From an uncultured Candidatus Melainabacteria bacterium (GTDB lineage Bacteria > Cyanobacteriota > Vampirovibrionia > Gastranaerophilales > Gastranaerophilaceae): 59,433 bases of DNA. Positions 16,851 to 25,340 of the stretch are shown one piece after another (the stretch's first letter is position 1; each line of letters opens with the position of its first letter). Below the pieces are notes generated by a model. The model was not told the origin of the DNA, did not search any database, and saw only the letters and a list, made by a program, of their open reading frames with translations. The stretch is taken from positions 1 through 59,433 of the forward strand of contig CAKURL010000007.1 in assembly GCA_934675685.1 (NCBI GenBank). Direction: 5' to 3'. The translations under genes and the position numbers were made by a program.

Positions 16851-17909
16851 ATGGAAAAAATCAAAATAAAAATTAAAGATGTGGAAATCGGGGCAGGGGC
16901 GCCTGTTTCAATCCAATCTATGACAAACACTAAAACTGACGACACAAAAGCAACCTTAAACCAAATCGAAAACTTGGCAAAAGAAGGCTGCGAAATCATA
17001 AGAGTTGCGGTTTTAAATAAAACTTGCGCAAATGCTTTAGGAGAAATTGTGAAATATTCTCCAATCCCAGTCGTGGCGGACATTCACTTCGACTATAGAT
17101 TGGCTCTTATAGCCATGGAAAAGGGGATACACGCCCTTCGCTTGAACCCAGGAAACATTGGCTCAATTGAGCACACAAAAAAAGTCGTAGAAATGGCAAA
17201 ACAAACCCAAACGCCAATCAGAATAGGCGTGAACGCAGGTTCTCTAGAAAAAGATTTATATGAAAATAATTCTATGCCTTTAGAGGACAAGATGATAATT
17301 TCTGCCCAAAGACACATTAAAATCTTAGAAGACCTTGATTTCAGGCTAATTAAAGTGTCTTTAAAATCTTCAAACACGATGACCACTATAAAAGCATATA
17401 AAAAAATGTTTGAACTTTCACCATATCCTTTACATGTAGGCCTAACAGAATCCGGCACGTTGAGAAGCGGAATAGTGAAATCTTCAATCGCAATCGGCTC
17501 TTTGCTTTCTTTGGGGATTGGAGACACGATAAGAGTTTCTCTCACAGAAGACCCAATCGAAGAAGTGAAACTCGCAAAAGAAATATTAGAAACGCTTGGG
17601 CTTAGGAAAAACGAAAAAGTTAAATTCGTCTCTTGCCCTACTTGCGGAAGGACGCAGATAGATTTAATCGGGCTTGCTAAAAAAGTCGAAGAAAAATTTA
17701 AAGACTTAAAAGCCCCAATCACAATCGCCACGATGGGTTGCCCCGTGAACGGCCCAAAAGAAGCCAAAGGCGCAGATTATGGCATCGCAGGAGCCATAAA
17801 AGAAGGCTATATCTTTAAAAAAGGCGAAATGATAAAAAAAGTTCCGCAAGAAGCGCTTTTAGACGAGTTTCAAAAAATTATTTATGAAGATTTAAAAATA
17901 CAATCTTAA
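16851..17909 (+). CDS. ispG: (E)-4-hydroxy-3-methylbut-2-enyl-diphosphate synthase
   Basis: 352-residue iron-sulfur enzyme that converts MEcPP to HMBPP, the penultimate MEP-pathway step. Visible features are the TIM-barrel start VSIQSMTNTKTDD, ALRLNPGNIG, and the three [4Fe-4S] ligands C262 and C265 in SCPTCGRTQ and C297 in TMGCPVNGPKEAKGADYG, with the conserved Glu304. Length matches the bacterial short form. It starts divergently from the glycosyltransferase run. Confidence 0.97.
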   Translation: MEKIKIKIKDVEIGAGAPVSIQSMTNTKTDDTKATLNQIENLAKEGCEIIRVAVLNKTCANALGEIVKYSPIPVVADIHFDYRLALIAMEKGIHALRLNPGNIGSIEHTKKVVEMAKQTQTPIRIGVNAGSLEKDLYENNSMPLEDKMIISAQRHIKILEDLDFRLIKVSLKSSNTMTTIKAYKKMFELSPYPLHVGLTESGTLRSGIVKSSIAIGSLLSLGIGDTIRVSLTEDPIEEVKLAKEILETLGLRKNEKVKFVSCPTCGRTQIDLIGLAKKVEEKFKDLKAPITIATMGCPVNGPKEAKGADYGIAGAIKEGYIFKKGEMIKKVPQEALLDEFQKIIYEDLKIQS

Positions 17910-17971
17910 TATTTTGCAAAAAATAAAAACAGGGTATATAATATATATCAAGATAGAAAAATGGGGTTTAT

Positions 17972-18352
17972 ATGAAAAAAGGTATAATTGCTTTAAGTTT
18001 ATTTTCTCTTGTTTTAGGAACAATGAGTGCACATGCTTACTATTATTCTAAAGAAACAAGCAGCGTAGATGTCTTGGAATCTCAAGGCTATAGCAAAAAC
18101 ACTTTAATCACAGTGGACAAAGCAAACAAATTTAATGGCGGCTTATATAGCGACTATAAAAGTGTTTACAAGAAAAAAACGCCAAAAAACAAATATTCAA
18201 ATGCATACACAGTTTTGAAAAACTATGTTGACCCAAATCAAGATGACGGCAAATTCTTTGAACACGAAATCAACTTCACAAACTCTTGGAACCAAGATGC
18301 ACCAAGCTATGCTTACCCTGTTGAGCGCGTAAATAAAGTTGAAAATCTATAA
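17972..18352 (+). CDS. Small secreted protein, unknown function
   Basis: 126 residues. A clean signal peptide (MKKGIIALSLFSLVLGTMSA, cleavage near HA/YY) precedes a Tyr/Lys/Asn-rich mature domain of about 104 residues with no cysteines and no recognised motif. A TATATAAT-like box lies about 30 nt upstream of the ATG, and GGGG serves as a weak SD. It ends 1 nt before the convergent NuoN-like gene, with no terminator between them. Could be an envelope or extracellular protein. Confidence 0.8.
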   Translation: MKKGIIALSLFSLVLGTMSAHAYYYSKETSSVDVLESQGYSKNTLITVDKANKFNGGLYSDYKSVYKKKTPKNKYSNAYTVLKNYVDPNQDDGKFFEHEINFTNSWNQDAPSYAYPVERVNKVENL

Positions 18353-18353
18353 T

Positions 18354-19778
18354 TTATTTAAAAAATAAAACAAAAAGAACTAATAACGCAACAAGAGAGA
18401 TGATTAAATTTATTTTCGTCTCTCTTTTAGTTTCTTTGTCGCAATCTAATTCAGATGTTTTTGTGTTATACATTTTAAAAGCTATTTTTAAAACATAAAA
18501 CAAAACTAAAGCATTCGCTAAAATAAAGATATACATTGAAAAAGCAGCATATTTATCAAAAAGATAAATATTTTTTAAATTTTCAAAAACTGCTTTAGAT
18601 AAAGCGCTCGGAAAAACAGAAGTCAAAACCAAAAAAGAAAGAATTATCAAATTTGAAAGCTTAAAATCTTTATAGCAAAGGCCTGAAATCAAATTAAAAT
18701 TTATTTTCTTGTTTTCAAAATTTTCAAAAGCAGACAAAATTGAAAGCAAAGAATAAATAGAAAACAAAGAAAACAATACCCCTAAAAGCATTGTTTGGTT
18801 GTTTGGGTTTTCTAAAAAAAGCATTTGATTTATCAAACAAAAAGAAAAATAAAACAAAGAAAGATGCACTAAGCTCTTTAAAAGATTTTTTTGTTTTATT
18901 GCGCTAATCGAAAAACAAACCATAGAAAAAGACAAAAGGCCAACCAAAAGGAGAAGAAAATAGCTCGTTTGAAGATTTGCGATTTCATAAAGTTTTTGAA
19001 ACAAAATGCAGCCCAAAAAAGGTAAAAACAAAAAATTTAGCACACAAAAAGAAAAATTGTTTTTTATTTTTAAACCATTTGTATAATTAAACAAAGGCAA
19101 TACGCCAATTACCATAAAAAAGCTAATGATTAAAATAGTGTTTATGATTTGGGCTTGTAAGTCGCTTTGCACAAAAGCTTTAATCAAAAATAAAGCAAGA
19201 AAAATTGCGCTCGAAATGCCAAAAGTCTTTAAATATCTTTTTTGAAAACCGGCCTTAAAGTCCAAATTTAAACTCGAAAAAGAAGAATATTTATAAGCTA
19301 AAAATAAAGTTATTCCAAACAAAAAGAAAGAAGAAATAAAATTATTTACTTCAAGCAGCAAAGAAGAAAAAAGAGCCATAGAAAGCAAGAAAATATTAAG
19401 AAAAATGTTTATGGAGCGGAGCTTTCTATTGTTTTTATATTGAAAAAGAAAAAAGCCCAAGAAAAAAAGATAAAATAAAGTTTTTAAGAAAAAAGTATTA
19501 TCGCTCAAATTCAAAAAATCGCCAAAAAGCGTGAAATCAAAGCCTTTAAAGAAAACAAAATTTGAAATTTGAACAGCTGCCAAAGTCAAAATGTTAATCA
19601 AAAGCACAAATAAAACAGAAATTTTGCTTATTTTTACGATTTTCGATTTTCTATTTGAAAAAATAAGAAAAAGAAAATTTAAAATGATGCCCAAAGCGCA
19701 AAATATCTCGCAAGAAAAATAAGAAAGAATTTCTTTAAAATTTATGCAAGCTGTATTTTCTAAAACTGTTTCAAACAT
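18354..19778 (-). CDS. Divergent NuoN-like (complex I antiporter-type) membrane protein
   Basis: 474 residues, almost entirely hydrophobic, about 14 TM segments. Three stretches recall NuoN: GVLPLFNYTNGLKI (NuoN: P-x-H-x-W-x-P-D region), SISAIKQKNLLKSLVHLSLF (NuoN: the NLKRLLAYSS helix) and a late LSFLVLTSVFPSALSKAVF (NuoN: GIPPTAGFxGK). The proton-path Lys and Glu residues are mostly not where expected. It is the third gene after L-like and M-like proteins, the canonical nuoL-nuoM-nuoN order. An AAAGGA SD supports the start. Alternative: an unrelated polytopic protein. Confidence 0.6.
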   Translation of the reverse strand: MFETVLENTACINFKEILSYFSCEIFCALGIILNFLFLIFSNRKSKIVKISKISVLFVLLINILTLAAVQISNFVFFKGFDFTLFGDFLNLSDNTFFLKTLFYLFFLGFFLFQYKNNRKLRSINIFLNIFLLSMALFSSLLLEVNNFISSFFLFGITLFLAYKYSSFSSLNLDFKAGFQKRYLKTFGISSAIFLALFLIKAFVQSDLQAQIINTILIISFFMVIGVLPLFNYTNGLKIKNNFSFCVLNFLFLPFLGCILFQKLYEIANLQTSYFLLLLVGLLSFSMVCFSISAIKQKNLLKSLVHLSLFYFSFCLINQMLFLENPNNQTMLLGVLFSLFSIYSLLSILSAFENFENKKINFNLISGLCYKDFKLSNLIILSFLVLTSVFPSALSKAVFENLKNIYLFDKYAAFSMYIFILANALVLFYVLKIAFKMYNTKTSELDCDKETKRETKINLIISLVALLVLFVLFFK

Positions 19779-19799
19779 AATTTTTCCTTTAACAATTCT

Positions 19800-21233
19800 T
19801 TAAATCAATCCTAAACCATTTATCAAATATGCGCCAAAAAGGCTGAATAATATATTTAAAAATACTAATATATATAAGCAAACTCTTTGGTGGAGCGAAA
19901 ATTCGACTTTTATTTTCGAAATCTTAGTGGGCTCAATGAATATTTTTCCAATCAAGCTAAATATACTAATTGAAATCAAAAATATCGAAAAGAACATAAT
20001 CCAAACGCAAGAATTCAAAACATCGCTTTCAAAGTGCGAAGTAAAAACTATTGAATTCAAAAGGACAAAAGAATAAAACAAAGAAAAACAAGGAGCAAAG
20101 GAGATATTCAAAATAGAATATAAAGTCAAAATCTGGATTTTTTTGTTATCCGAAAGCCCTTTTGAAAGAGAAGAAAAATCAAGAGAGGAGAGCTTTTTTT
20201 CTTGGAACAACAAAACCAAAAACAAAAGAAAATATGAAAAAATAAGCCCAAGGAAAGAATAAGAAAAAATCTCAATTGAAACTTCTTCAAAAGAAAATAG
20301 AACAAAAATCAAAAAAGGCAAATTTGAGCACAACAAAAACAAGGAAGTTTTAAAAACGTTGTCTTTTCTAAAGCTCAAAAGAGCACTATAGAGCATATTT
20401 AAAGCTAAAAATAAAACTATATAATTTTGAAACTTATAAAACAAAAAATCGAAGTTTTGAAAAATTAAAAGAAAGTAATATCCGCCCAAAAGCAAAATAG
20501 GTAAAAGATTTAAAGAGATTAAAAAATTATTTTTCTTTTCCACCAAAGAAGAAAAATTGAACCCGAAAGCTAAATTCAAAAGCCTGAAGGCTACAATTAA
20601 AAAGCCAAGAAAAGCAAAAACGCAGGAGCTATCTTGAACATAGCCCAAATAAGACCTCATGTTTGAATATAAAAGCCCCAAGTCGTTTGCGATAAAATAT
20701 CTTGAAAAGTCGAACAATATTAGCCCTAAAGCCAAAAATAAAATCAAAAAATCAAGCCCGAAACGCGCTTTTAGTTCTTTTTGAAAAGAATCTTTTGAAT
20801 AGATTGAAGAAAAAAGATAATTCAAAAGAAAAATCAAAAACAAAACCCCAAACGACAAAAATACGCTATCGCAAAAGAAAAAGAGGTTTATCAAGCCTAA
20901 ATATAAAACCAAGTTTGAATAGAAAATTTTATGAAATTTGTTTATAAAAGTCTTAGAGCAAAAAGCAAAAAGCAAAAACAACAAAGAGTTAAAAAACAAA
21001 AACAAAGTCGTTTTTTCGCTTATTAAAAAATTCGCCCCTAAAAAAGAAAAATCCAAATTCAAATTCGAGAAAAATAACCCCGAGCAAAAAACAAAATTTA
21101 AAAAACAAAAAGCACCAGAAAGCCTTCTTAAAAGAATTTTGTTCTTAAAATTTATCAGAATATGAGAGAAAAAAGAAACCACAAAAGGCAAAATCAAACA
21201 AAAACCTATTGATATTTTTAAGAATTTTTCCAT
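19800..21233 (-). CDS. Divergent NuoM-like (complex I antiporter-type) membrane protein
   Basis: 477 residues, about 14 TM segments, 21 nt upstream of the NuoN-like gene and 5 nt downstream of the NuoL-like gene. On its own it is hard to recognise; AFLGFLIVAFRLLNLAFGF sits where NuoM has its broken helix with GFAIKAPLFPFH, with Arg in place of the key Lys and no Pro-His. The assignment rests on length, TM count and position between L-like and N-like genes. GAGAGGG SD before the ATG. If real it is a strongly eroded antiporter subunit. Confidence 0.5.
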   Translation of the reverse strand: MEKFLKISIGFCLILPFVVSFFSHILINFKNKILLRRLSGAFCFLNFVFCSGLFFSNLNLDFSFLGANFLISEKTTLFLFFNSLLFLLFAFCSKTFINKFHKIFYSNLVLYLGLINLFFFCDSVFLSFGVLFLIFLLNYLFSSIYSKDSFQKELKARFGLDFLILFLALGLILFDFSRYFIANDLGLLYSNMRSYLGYVQDSSCVFAFLGFLIVAFRLLNLAFGFNFSSLVEKKNNFLISLNLLPILLLGGYYFLLIFQNFDFLFYKFQNYIVLFLALNMLYSALLSFRKDNVFKTSLFLLCSNLPFLIFVLFSFEEVSIEIFSYSFLGLIFSYFLLFLVLLFQEKKLSSLDFSSLSKGLSDNKKIQILTLYSILNISFAPCFSLFYSFVLLNSIVFTSHFESDVLNSCVWIMFFSIFLISISIFSLIGKIFIEPTKISKIKVEFSLHQRVCLYILVFLNILFSLFGAYLINGLGLI

Positions 21234-21238
21234 TTGTG

Positions 21239-22651
21239 CTACCCTCTCGAACTTTCAAACAAAGAAACCAAAAGAACAAAAAGGACAAGCAAAACAAAGA
21301 AAATAAGCATTTGTTTCGTTGTCGATTTTTTGTTTATTTTTTTAAATTTATATGCCAAAAAGCCGCTCAAAAATTCAAAAACGCGAAACGGCAAAGCATA
21401 GATTTTTTCTATCAAATTTTTCTTTAAAAAATCCAACAAAAAACAAACCCCATAAGGCACTTTTTCAAAAAGGAAAATAGACCCTTTTTCCACCCAAAAA
21501 CCGGTTTGTTTGTTTATGAGCCTAGAAGAAAAATTATTTTTGTCTTTCAAAATAAAAATGCCCAAAAAGAGGAGCAAAAACCCCAAAGCAATAAAATAAG
21601 AAAGAATTAAATAATTTGAATATTCGTTTTTAAACAAAAATAAATAAAGAAAACCTGAATTCAAAATTGCAAAAAATCCGCCAAAAATGATTTTGATATT
21701 TTTTTCAAAAAGCAAAGAAACCAAAACTAAAAAAGCGCTTATCAGGCAATATATCAAAAAAGTTTTTTTAAAACCAAAAGACAAAATCGCAAAAGAGGAG
21801 GCTTTTTGAATTAAAAAACAACCGAAAAGAGAGTTTATAAAATATATTGGATAGCAAATTGCATTTTGAGAATTAGACAAAAAACTATAATAACAATTGA
21901 AAGGAAAAATTATAAACCTCGAAATTATCGCTAAAAGAAGCAACAAAAACATCATTTTGAATTCTAAAGCAGAAGAAATTCCAAAAATATAGCTTATTAA
22001 AACGTCAAAATCCGAGAAATTTAAGCTCGTACTCGAAATATAATCTTGAGATAAAATTTCATATTTCAAAAGAAGCAAAATCAAAGCCAAAAGGGAAAAA
22101 TCGCCCAAAAGAGAAATCTTATAAAAGCGCACTATATTTGACTTTGTAAAATTTTTAGAAATATCAAAAAGACAAAACAAAAAAGCCAAAAGCCCCTCTA
22201 TCGCCCAAAAAAGAAAGAGCGTGAAGAGGTTTTCGCTCGCCAAATATAAAAAAGCTCCACTCGCCAAAAGAAGAAAATAAGAGCTGAAGCGCTGTTTTGT
22301 GAAAACAAATTGTTTTTTTAAATTAAAATAATATTTGAAAAAGACCGAAAAAACAAAAAAGAAAAACGAAGCCAAAATCAAAAAATGAATATTTTCATTT
22401 GTAATGTTGAAGCCAATTTCAAGGGCAAAGTTTTCAAAATTCAAAAACGGAAAATTTAAAATTTCGCAAAAGTTTTTTGTCTCAAAATCAAAAAGAAAAA
22501 CCAAAAAAGAACCCAAGCTCGAAAAAACGAGCGCCCTATCCATATTTTTTTTCTTAATTGAAATTAGATTAATTCTTGCAAAAAGCAAAATTAAAAAAAC
22601 CAAAAAAGGCAAAAAAACTGCCAAAGAATTCAAAAATACTAATGTATCCAT
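21239..22651 (-). CDS. Divergent NuoL-like (complex I antiporter-type) membrane protein
   Basis: 470 residues. LFTLFLFWAIEGLLAFLF matches the NuoL TM5 region (LFTYFVGWEGVGLCSYLL), and LAIISRFIIFPFNCYYSFLS matches the TM7 region (GKSAQFPLHTWLPDAM) with Arg replacing the central Lys. The C-terminal third resembles the NuoL end, with an amphipathic stretch (FLKKNLIEKIYALPFRVFEF) before a final TM, as in the lateral helix. It is about 140 residues shorter than E. coli NuoL. First of three adjacent genes in L-M-N order. Confidence 0.62.
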   Translation of the reverse strand: MDTLVFLNSLAVFLPFLVFLILLFARINLISIKKKNMDRALVFSSLGSFLVFLFDFETKNFCEILNFPFLNFENFALEIGFNITNENIHFLILASFFFFVFSVFFKYYFNLKKQFVFTKQRFSSYFLLLASGAFLYLASENLFTLFLFWAIEGLLAFLFCLFDISKNFTKSNIVRFYKISLLGDFSLLALILLLLKYEILSQDYISSTSLNFSDFDVLISYIFGISSALEFKMMFLLLLLAIISRFIIFPFNCYYSFLSNSQNAICYPIYFINSLFGCFLIQKASSFAILSFGFKKTFLIYCLISAFLVLVSLLFEKNIKIIFGGFFAILNSGFLYLFLFKNEYSNYLILSYFIALGFLLLFLGIFILKDKNNFSSRLINKQTGFWVEKGSIFLFEKVPYGVCFLLDFLKKNLIEKIYALPFRVFEFLSGFLAYKFKKINKKSTTKQMLIFFVLLVLFVLLVSLFESSRG

Positions 22652-22787
22652 AAAATAATATTATTCTAAAATCGAGATATTGCAATACATATCAAGCCAA
22701 ATGTTTCAAAAACTTTAAAAAAGTTTATTTTAAAAAACTTTTGGACTAAAATTATTCTATAAACAAACTTTATGGAGAATTTTAACT

Positions 22788-24488
22788 ATGAAAATGTCAC
22801 AACTTTTTGTTCAGACTTTAAGAGAATTTCCAAATGACGCGGAAGCGATTTCTCATAAACTTTTAGTTAGAGCAGGATATATCAAAAAGCTCGCAAACGG
22901 GATTTATACATATATGCCCCTAGCGCAAAGAGTTTTGACAAAAATTTCAAATATAATCAGACAAGAAATGAATGCCTCGGGCGCTCAAGAAATGCTTATG
23001 CCTTTCGTGCAACCTGCGGAAGTTTGGAAAAAAAGCGGAAGATGGGCAAAATATGGAAAAGAGCTTTTAAGATGTCAAGATAGACACGACGTCGAAATGT
23101 GCCTCGCTCCGACCCATGAAGAAGTTGTGACTTCAGTTGTTTCTGATGTTATTAATTCTTACAAACAGCTTCCTTTGAACGTTTACCATATCCAACTTAA
23201 ATTCAGAGACGAAATTCGCCCTCGCTTCGGGCTTTTAAGAGGAAGAGAATTCATCATGAAAGACGCATATTCTTTCCACACTTCTCAAGAAGACCTTGAT
23301 AGAGAATATGAAGTTATGGCAAAAACATATACAAATATCTTCAAACGCTGCGGCCTTGAAACAAAAGCAGTTCAATCAGACTCAGGCGCAATCGGAGGAG
23401 ATGTATCTCATGAATACATGGTTTTAACAGACACAGCAGTGGGCGAAAATGACGTATTCTATTGCGATTGCGGCTATAGCGCAAATTCAAACCATGCAGA
23501 TTCAATTTTGCCAGTGGAAGAAACCGATGGCGGCTTTAAAGAAGAAAAATTAGTCGACACTCCAAACACAAAAACAATTGAACAATTGGCTGAATTTTTA
23601 AATGTCGACCCAAATTGCATTTTAAAAGCAGTTGCCGTAATTGCAGATTCAAAACCTGCCCTTGCGATGATTAGAGGGGACAAAGAAATTGAAGAAACAA
23701 AACTTCTAAATGCGCTTGGCGCTTTAGAAATGCGCCCAATGGAAGAAGCGGAAGTTAAAGAATATCTTAATTCTTACCCTGGGTTCATCTCTTTTAGAGA
23801 TGTTGACACAACTAAAGTCAAAGTTCTTTTTGACAAATCTGCTCGCGGAATGAAAAATTTCGTTTTGGGTCCAAATATTAAAGACAAACACATCGTTGGC
23901 GCAAACTTGCCTGAAAACGTTGAATTTGTTGACATTTCAAAAGTCAAAGAAGGCGAATATTGCCCAATTTGCCACAAACCTCTAAAAATGACAAGAGGGA
24001 TTGAAGTCGGAAACATTTTCCAACTCGGAACAAAATATTCTAAACCAATGAACGCTTGTTATACAGACGAAAACGGCGAATTAAAGCCATATATCATGGG
24101 CTGCTATGGAATTGGCGTCACAAGAACAATGGCTGCTGCGATTGAAAAATTCCACGACGACTTTGGAATAATTTGGCCAATCGAAATCGCCCCATACCAC
24201 GTAGACATTGTTCCTGTGAACGTTGACGACGAAAAACAAGCACAAGTAGCCAAAGAATTATATGAAAAACTAAATTCTCTAGGCATCGAAACAGTCATAG
24301 ACGACAGAAAAGATAGAGCCGGCGTGAAATTCAAAGACGCAGATTTAATTGGCTTCCCAATCAGAATCACAGTCGGAAAAACAATCCAAGAAGGGCTTGT
24401 AGAGTTCAAAACAAGAAAAGATGGAGTTATGGAAAAAATAACTCCGGAAGAAGCAATTAAAAAATGCCAAGCAATCCTCTTAAATTAA
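22788..24488 (+). CDS. proS: Prolyl-tRNA synthetase (bacterial type)
   Basis: 566-residue class II synthetase attaching proline to tRNA(Pro). Motif 1 (VLTKISNIIRQEMNASGAQE region), motif 2 (FRDEIRPRFGLLRGREFIMKDAYSFH) and motif 3 (GCYGIGVTRTMAAAIE) are all present. The editing (INS) domain typical of bacterial ProRS fills roughly residues 225-400, and the anticodon-binding domain follows (IAPYHVDIVPVNV). The ATG has GGAG 10 nt upstream. The 3' end overlaps the next gene by 25 nt. Confidence 0.98.
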   Translation: MKMSQLFVQTLREFPNDAEAISHKLLVRAGYIKKLANGIYTYMPLAQRVLTKISNIIRQEMNASGAQEMLMPFVQPAEVWKKSGRWAKYGKELLRCQDRHDVEMCLAPTHEEVVTSVVSDVINSYKQLPLNVYHIQLKFRDEIRPRFGLLRGREFIMKDAYSFHTSQEDLDREYEVMAKTYTNIFKRCGLETKAVQSDSGAIGGDVSHEYMVLTDTAVGENDVFYCDCGYSANSNHADSILPVEETDGGFKEEKLVDTPNTKTIEQLAEFLNVDPNCILKAVAVIADSKPALAMIRGDKEIEETKLLNALGALEMRPMEEAEVKEYLNSYPGFISFRDVDTTKVKVLFDKSARGMKNFVLGPNIKDKHIVGANLPENVEFVDISKVKEGEYCPICHKPLKMTRGIEVGNIFQLGTKYSKPMNACYTDENGELKPYIMGCYGIGVTRTMAAAIEKFHDDFGIIWPIEIAPYHVDIVPVNVDDEKQAQVAKELYEKLNSLGIETVIDDRKDRAGVKFKDADLIGFPIRITVGKTIQEGLVEFKTRKDGVMEKITPEEAIKKCQAILLN

Positions 24489-25201
24489 AAATTGCATATC
24501 TTTTGCCAGACTTACTTGAAAGCTTTTGCGACGAAGCAAACGTCAAAGCTTTCTTGTGGCGCGCGAATTTAAGAGGAATTGACGTTCAAATTTATAATGT
24601 TTTAGAGCACGAAAAAATCCAATCGACAAAATATGATTTTTATTACATAGGAGGCTCAAATTCAGAAAACCTAGAAAAAGCGCTTTTGAGCCTGAAAACA
24701 AATAAAGACGAGCTTCACATCGCCTCAAGCGCAGGAATTCCAATGCTCGCCGTCAATTGTGGCTATCAGCTTTTTGGGAACTTTTACCAGCTCCACAACA
24801 AAACGCGCCTCGAAGGGCTAAAGCTCTTAGATGTCGATTCGATTGCTTCTAAAAAACCTTTTTTTGGCCCAGTCACAGGGATTTGCAATTTCCTCAAAAA
24901 CAAGACCATAGCAGGCTTTGAGAACCATTCTATAAAAACCTACCTTCGCCCGAGCGCAGCTCCTTTTTTGACAATCAAAAAAGGCTTTGGAAATAACGCA
25001 GAAGATAAAACAGAAGGTGCTAGAAATAATAACGTCATAGGGACATATTTAACAAGCGCTCTTTTGCCTCAAAATCCGCACTTTTGCGACTTTTTAATCG
25101 CCGTGGCGCTTAGAATAAAATATAAATGCAAAGTGCCCCTAACCCCGCTTTGCGACGACATTGAATGGTATTCACACAATTATATTGTTGAAAATAGCTA
25201 A
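24464..25201 (+). CDS. gatD: GatD-like glutamine amidotransferase (lipid II isoglutaminyl synthase subunit)
   Basis: 245 residues, class I glutamine amidotransferase of the CobB/CobQ type. The nucleophile is Cys99 in VNCGYQLFG; GFENHSIKTYL and the GNN..D..EG...N stretch are GatD hallmarks. GatD feeds ammonia to MurT to amidate D-Glu in the peptidoglycan stem peptide. The position of the catalytic His, normally Y-L/M-H-G-P, reads TYLTSALLP, with Thr197 instead. murT is not adjacent. The gene overlaps the end of proS and may be translationally coupled. A hairpin terminator follows. Confidence 0.85.
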   Translation: MPSNPLKLKIAYLLPDLLESFCDEANVKAFLWRANLRGIDVQIYNVLEHEKIQSTKYDFYYIGGSNSENLEKALLSLKTNKDELHIASSAGIPMLAVNCGYQLFGNFYQLHNKTRLEGLKLLDVDSIASKKPFFGPVTGICNFLKNKTIAGFENHSIKTYLRPSAAPFLTIKKGFGNNAEDKTEGARNNNVIGTYLTSALLPQNPHFCDFLIAVALRIKYKCKVPLTPLCDDIEWYSHNYIVENS

Positions 25202-25204
25202 ATT

Positions 25205-25225
25205 CTTCAATATATTGAAGTTTTT
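25205..25225 (+). terminator. Terminator of proS-gatD
   Basis: CTTCAATATATTGAAG (25205-25220), a self-complementary stem with minimal loop, is followed by TTTTT. Confidence 0.6.
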
Positions 25226-25340
25226 AAAATAATTTCCTTTATTGTTTGCTTTAAATTTTAGAAAAAAGTATCATTTTTCTATCTATTTTTAATTTTTAAA
25301 AACACAAAATATTCACATCAAAACACAAAAAGGAAATACC

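Noticed and set aside
17093..17767. Long open frame (about 224 codons) antisense to ispG
   Set aside because: Fully inside the conserved ispG gene, no SD, low-complexity composition expected from the reverse frame.
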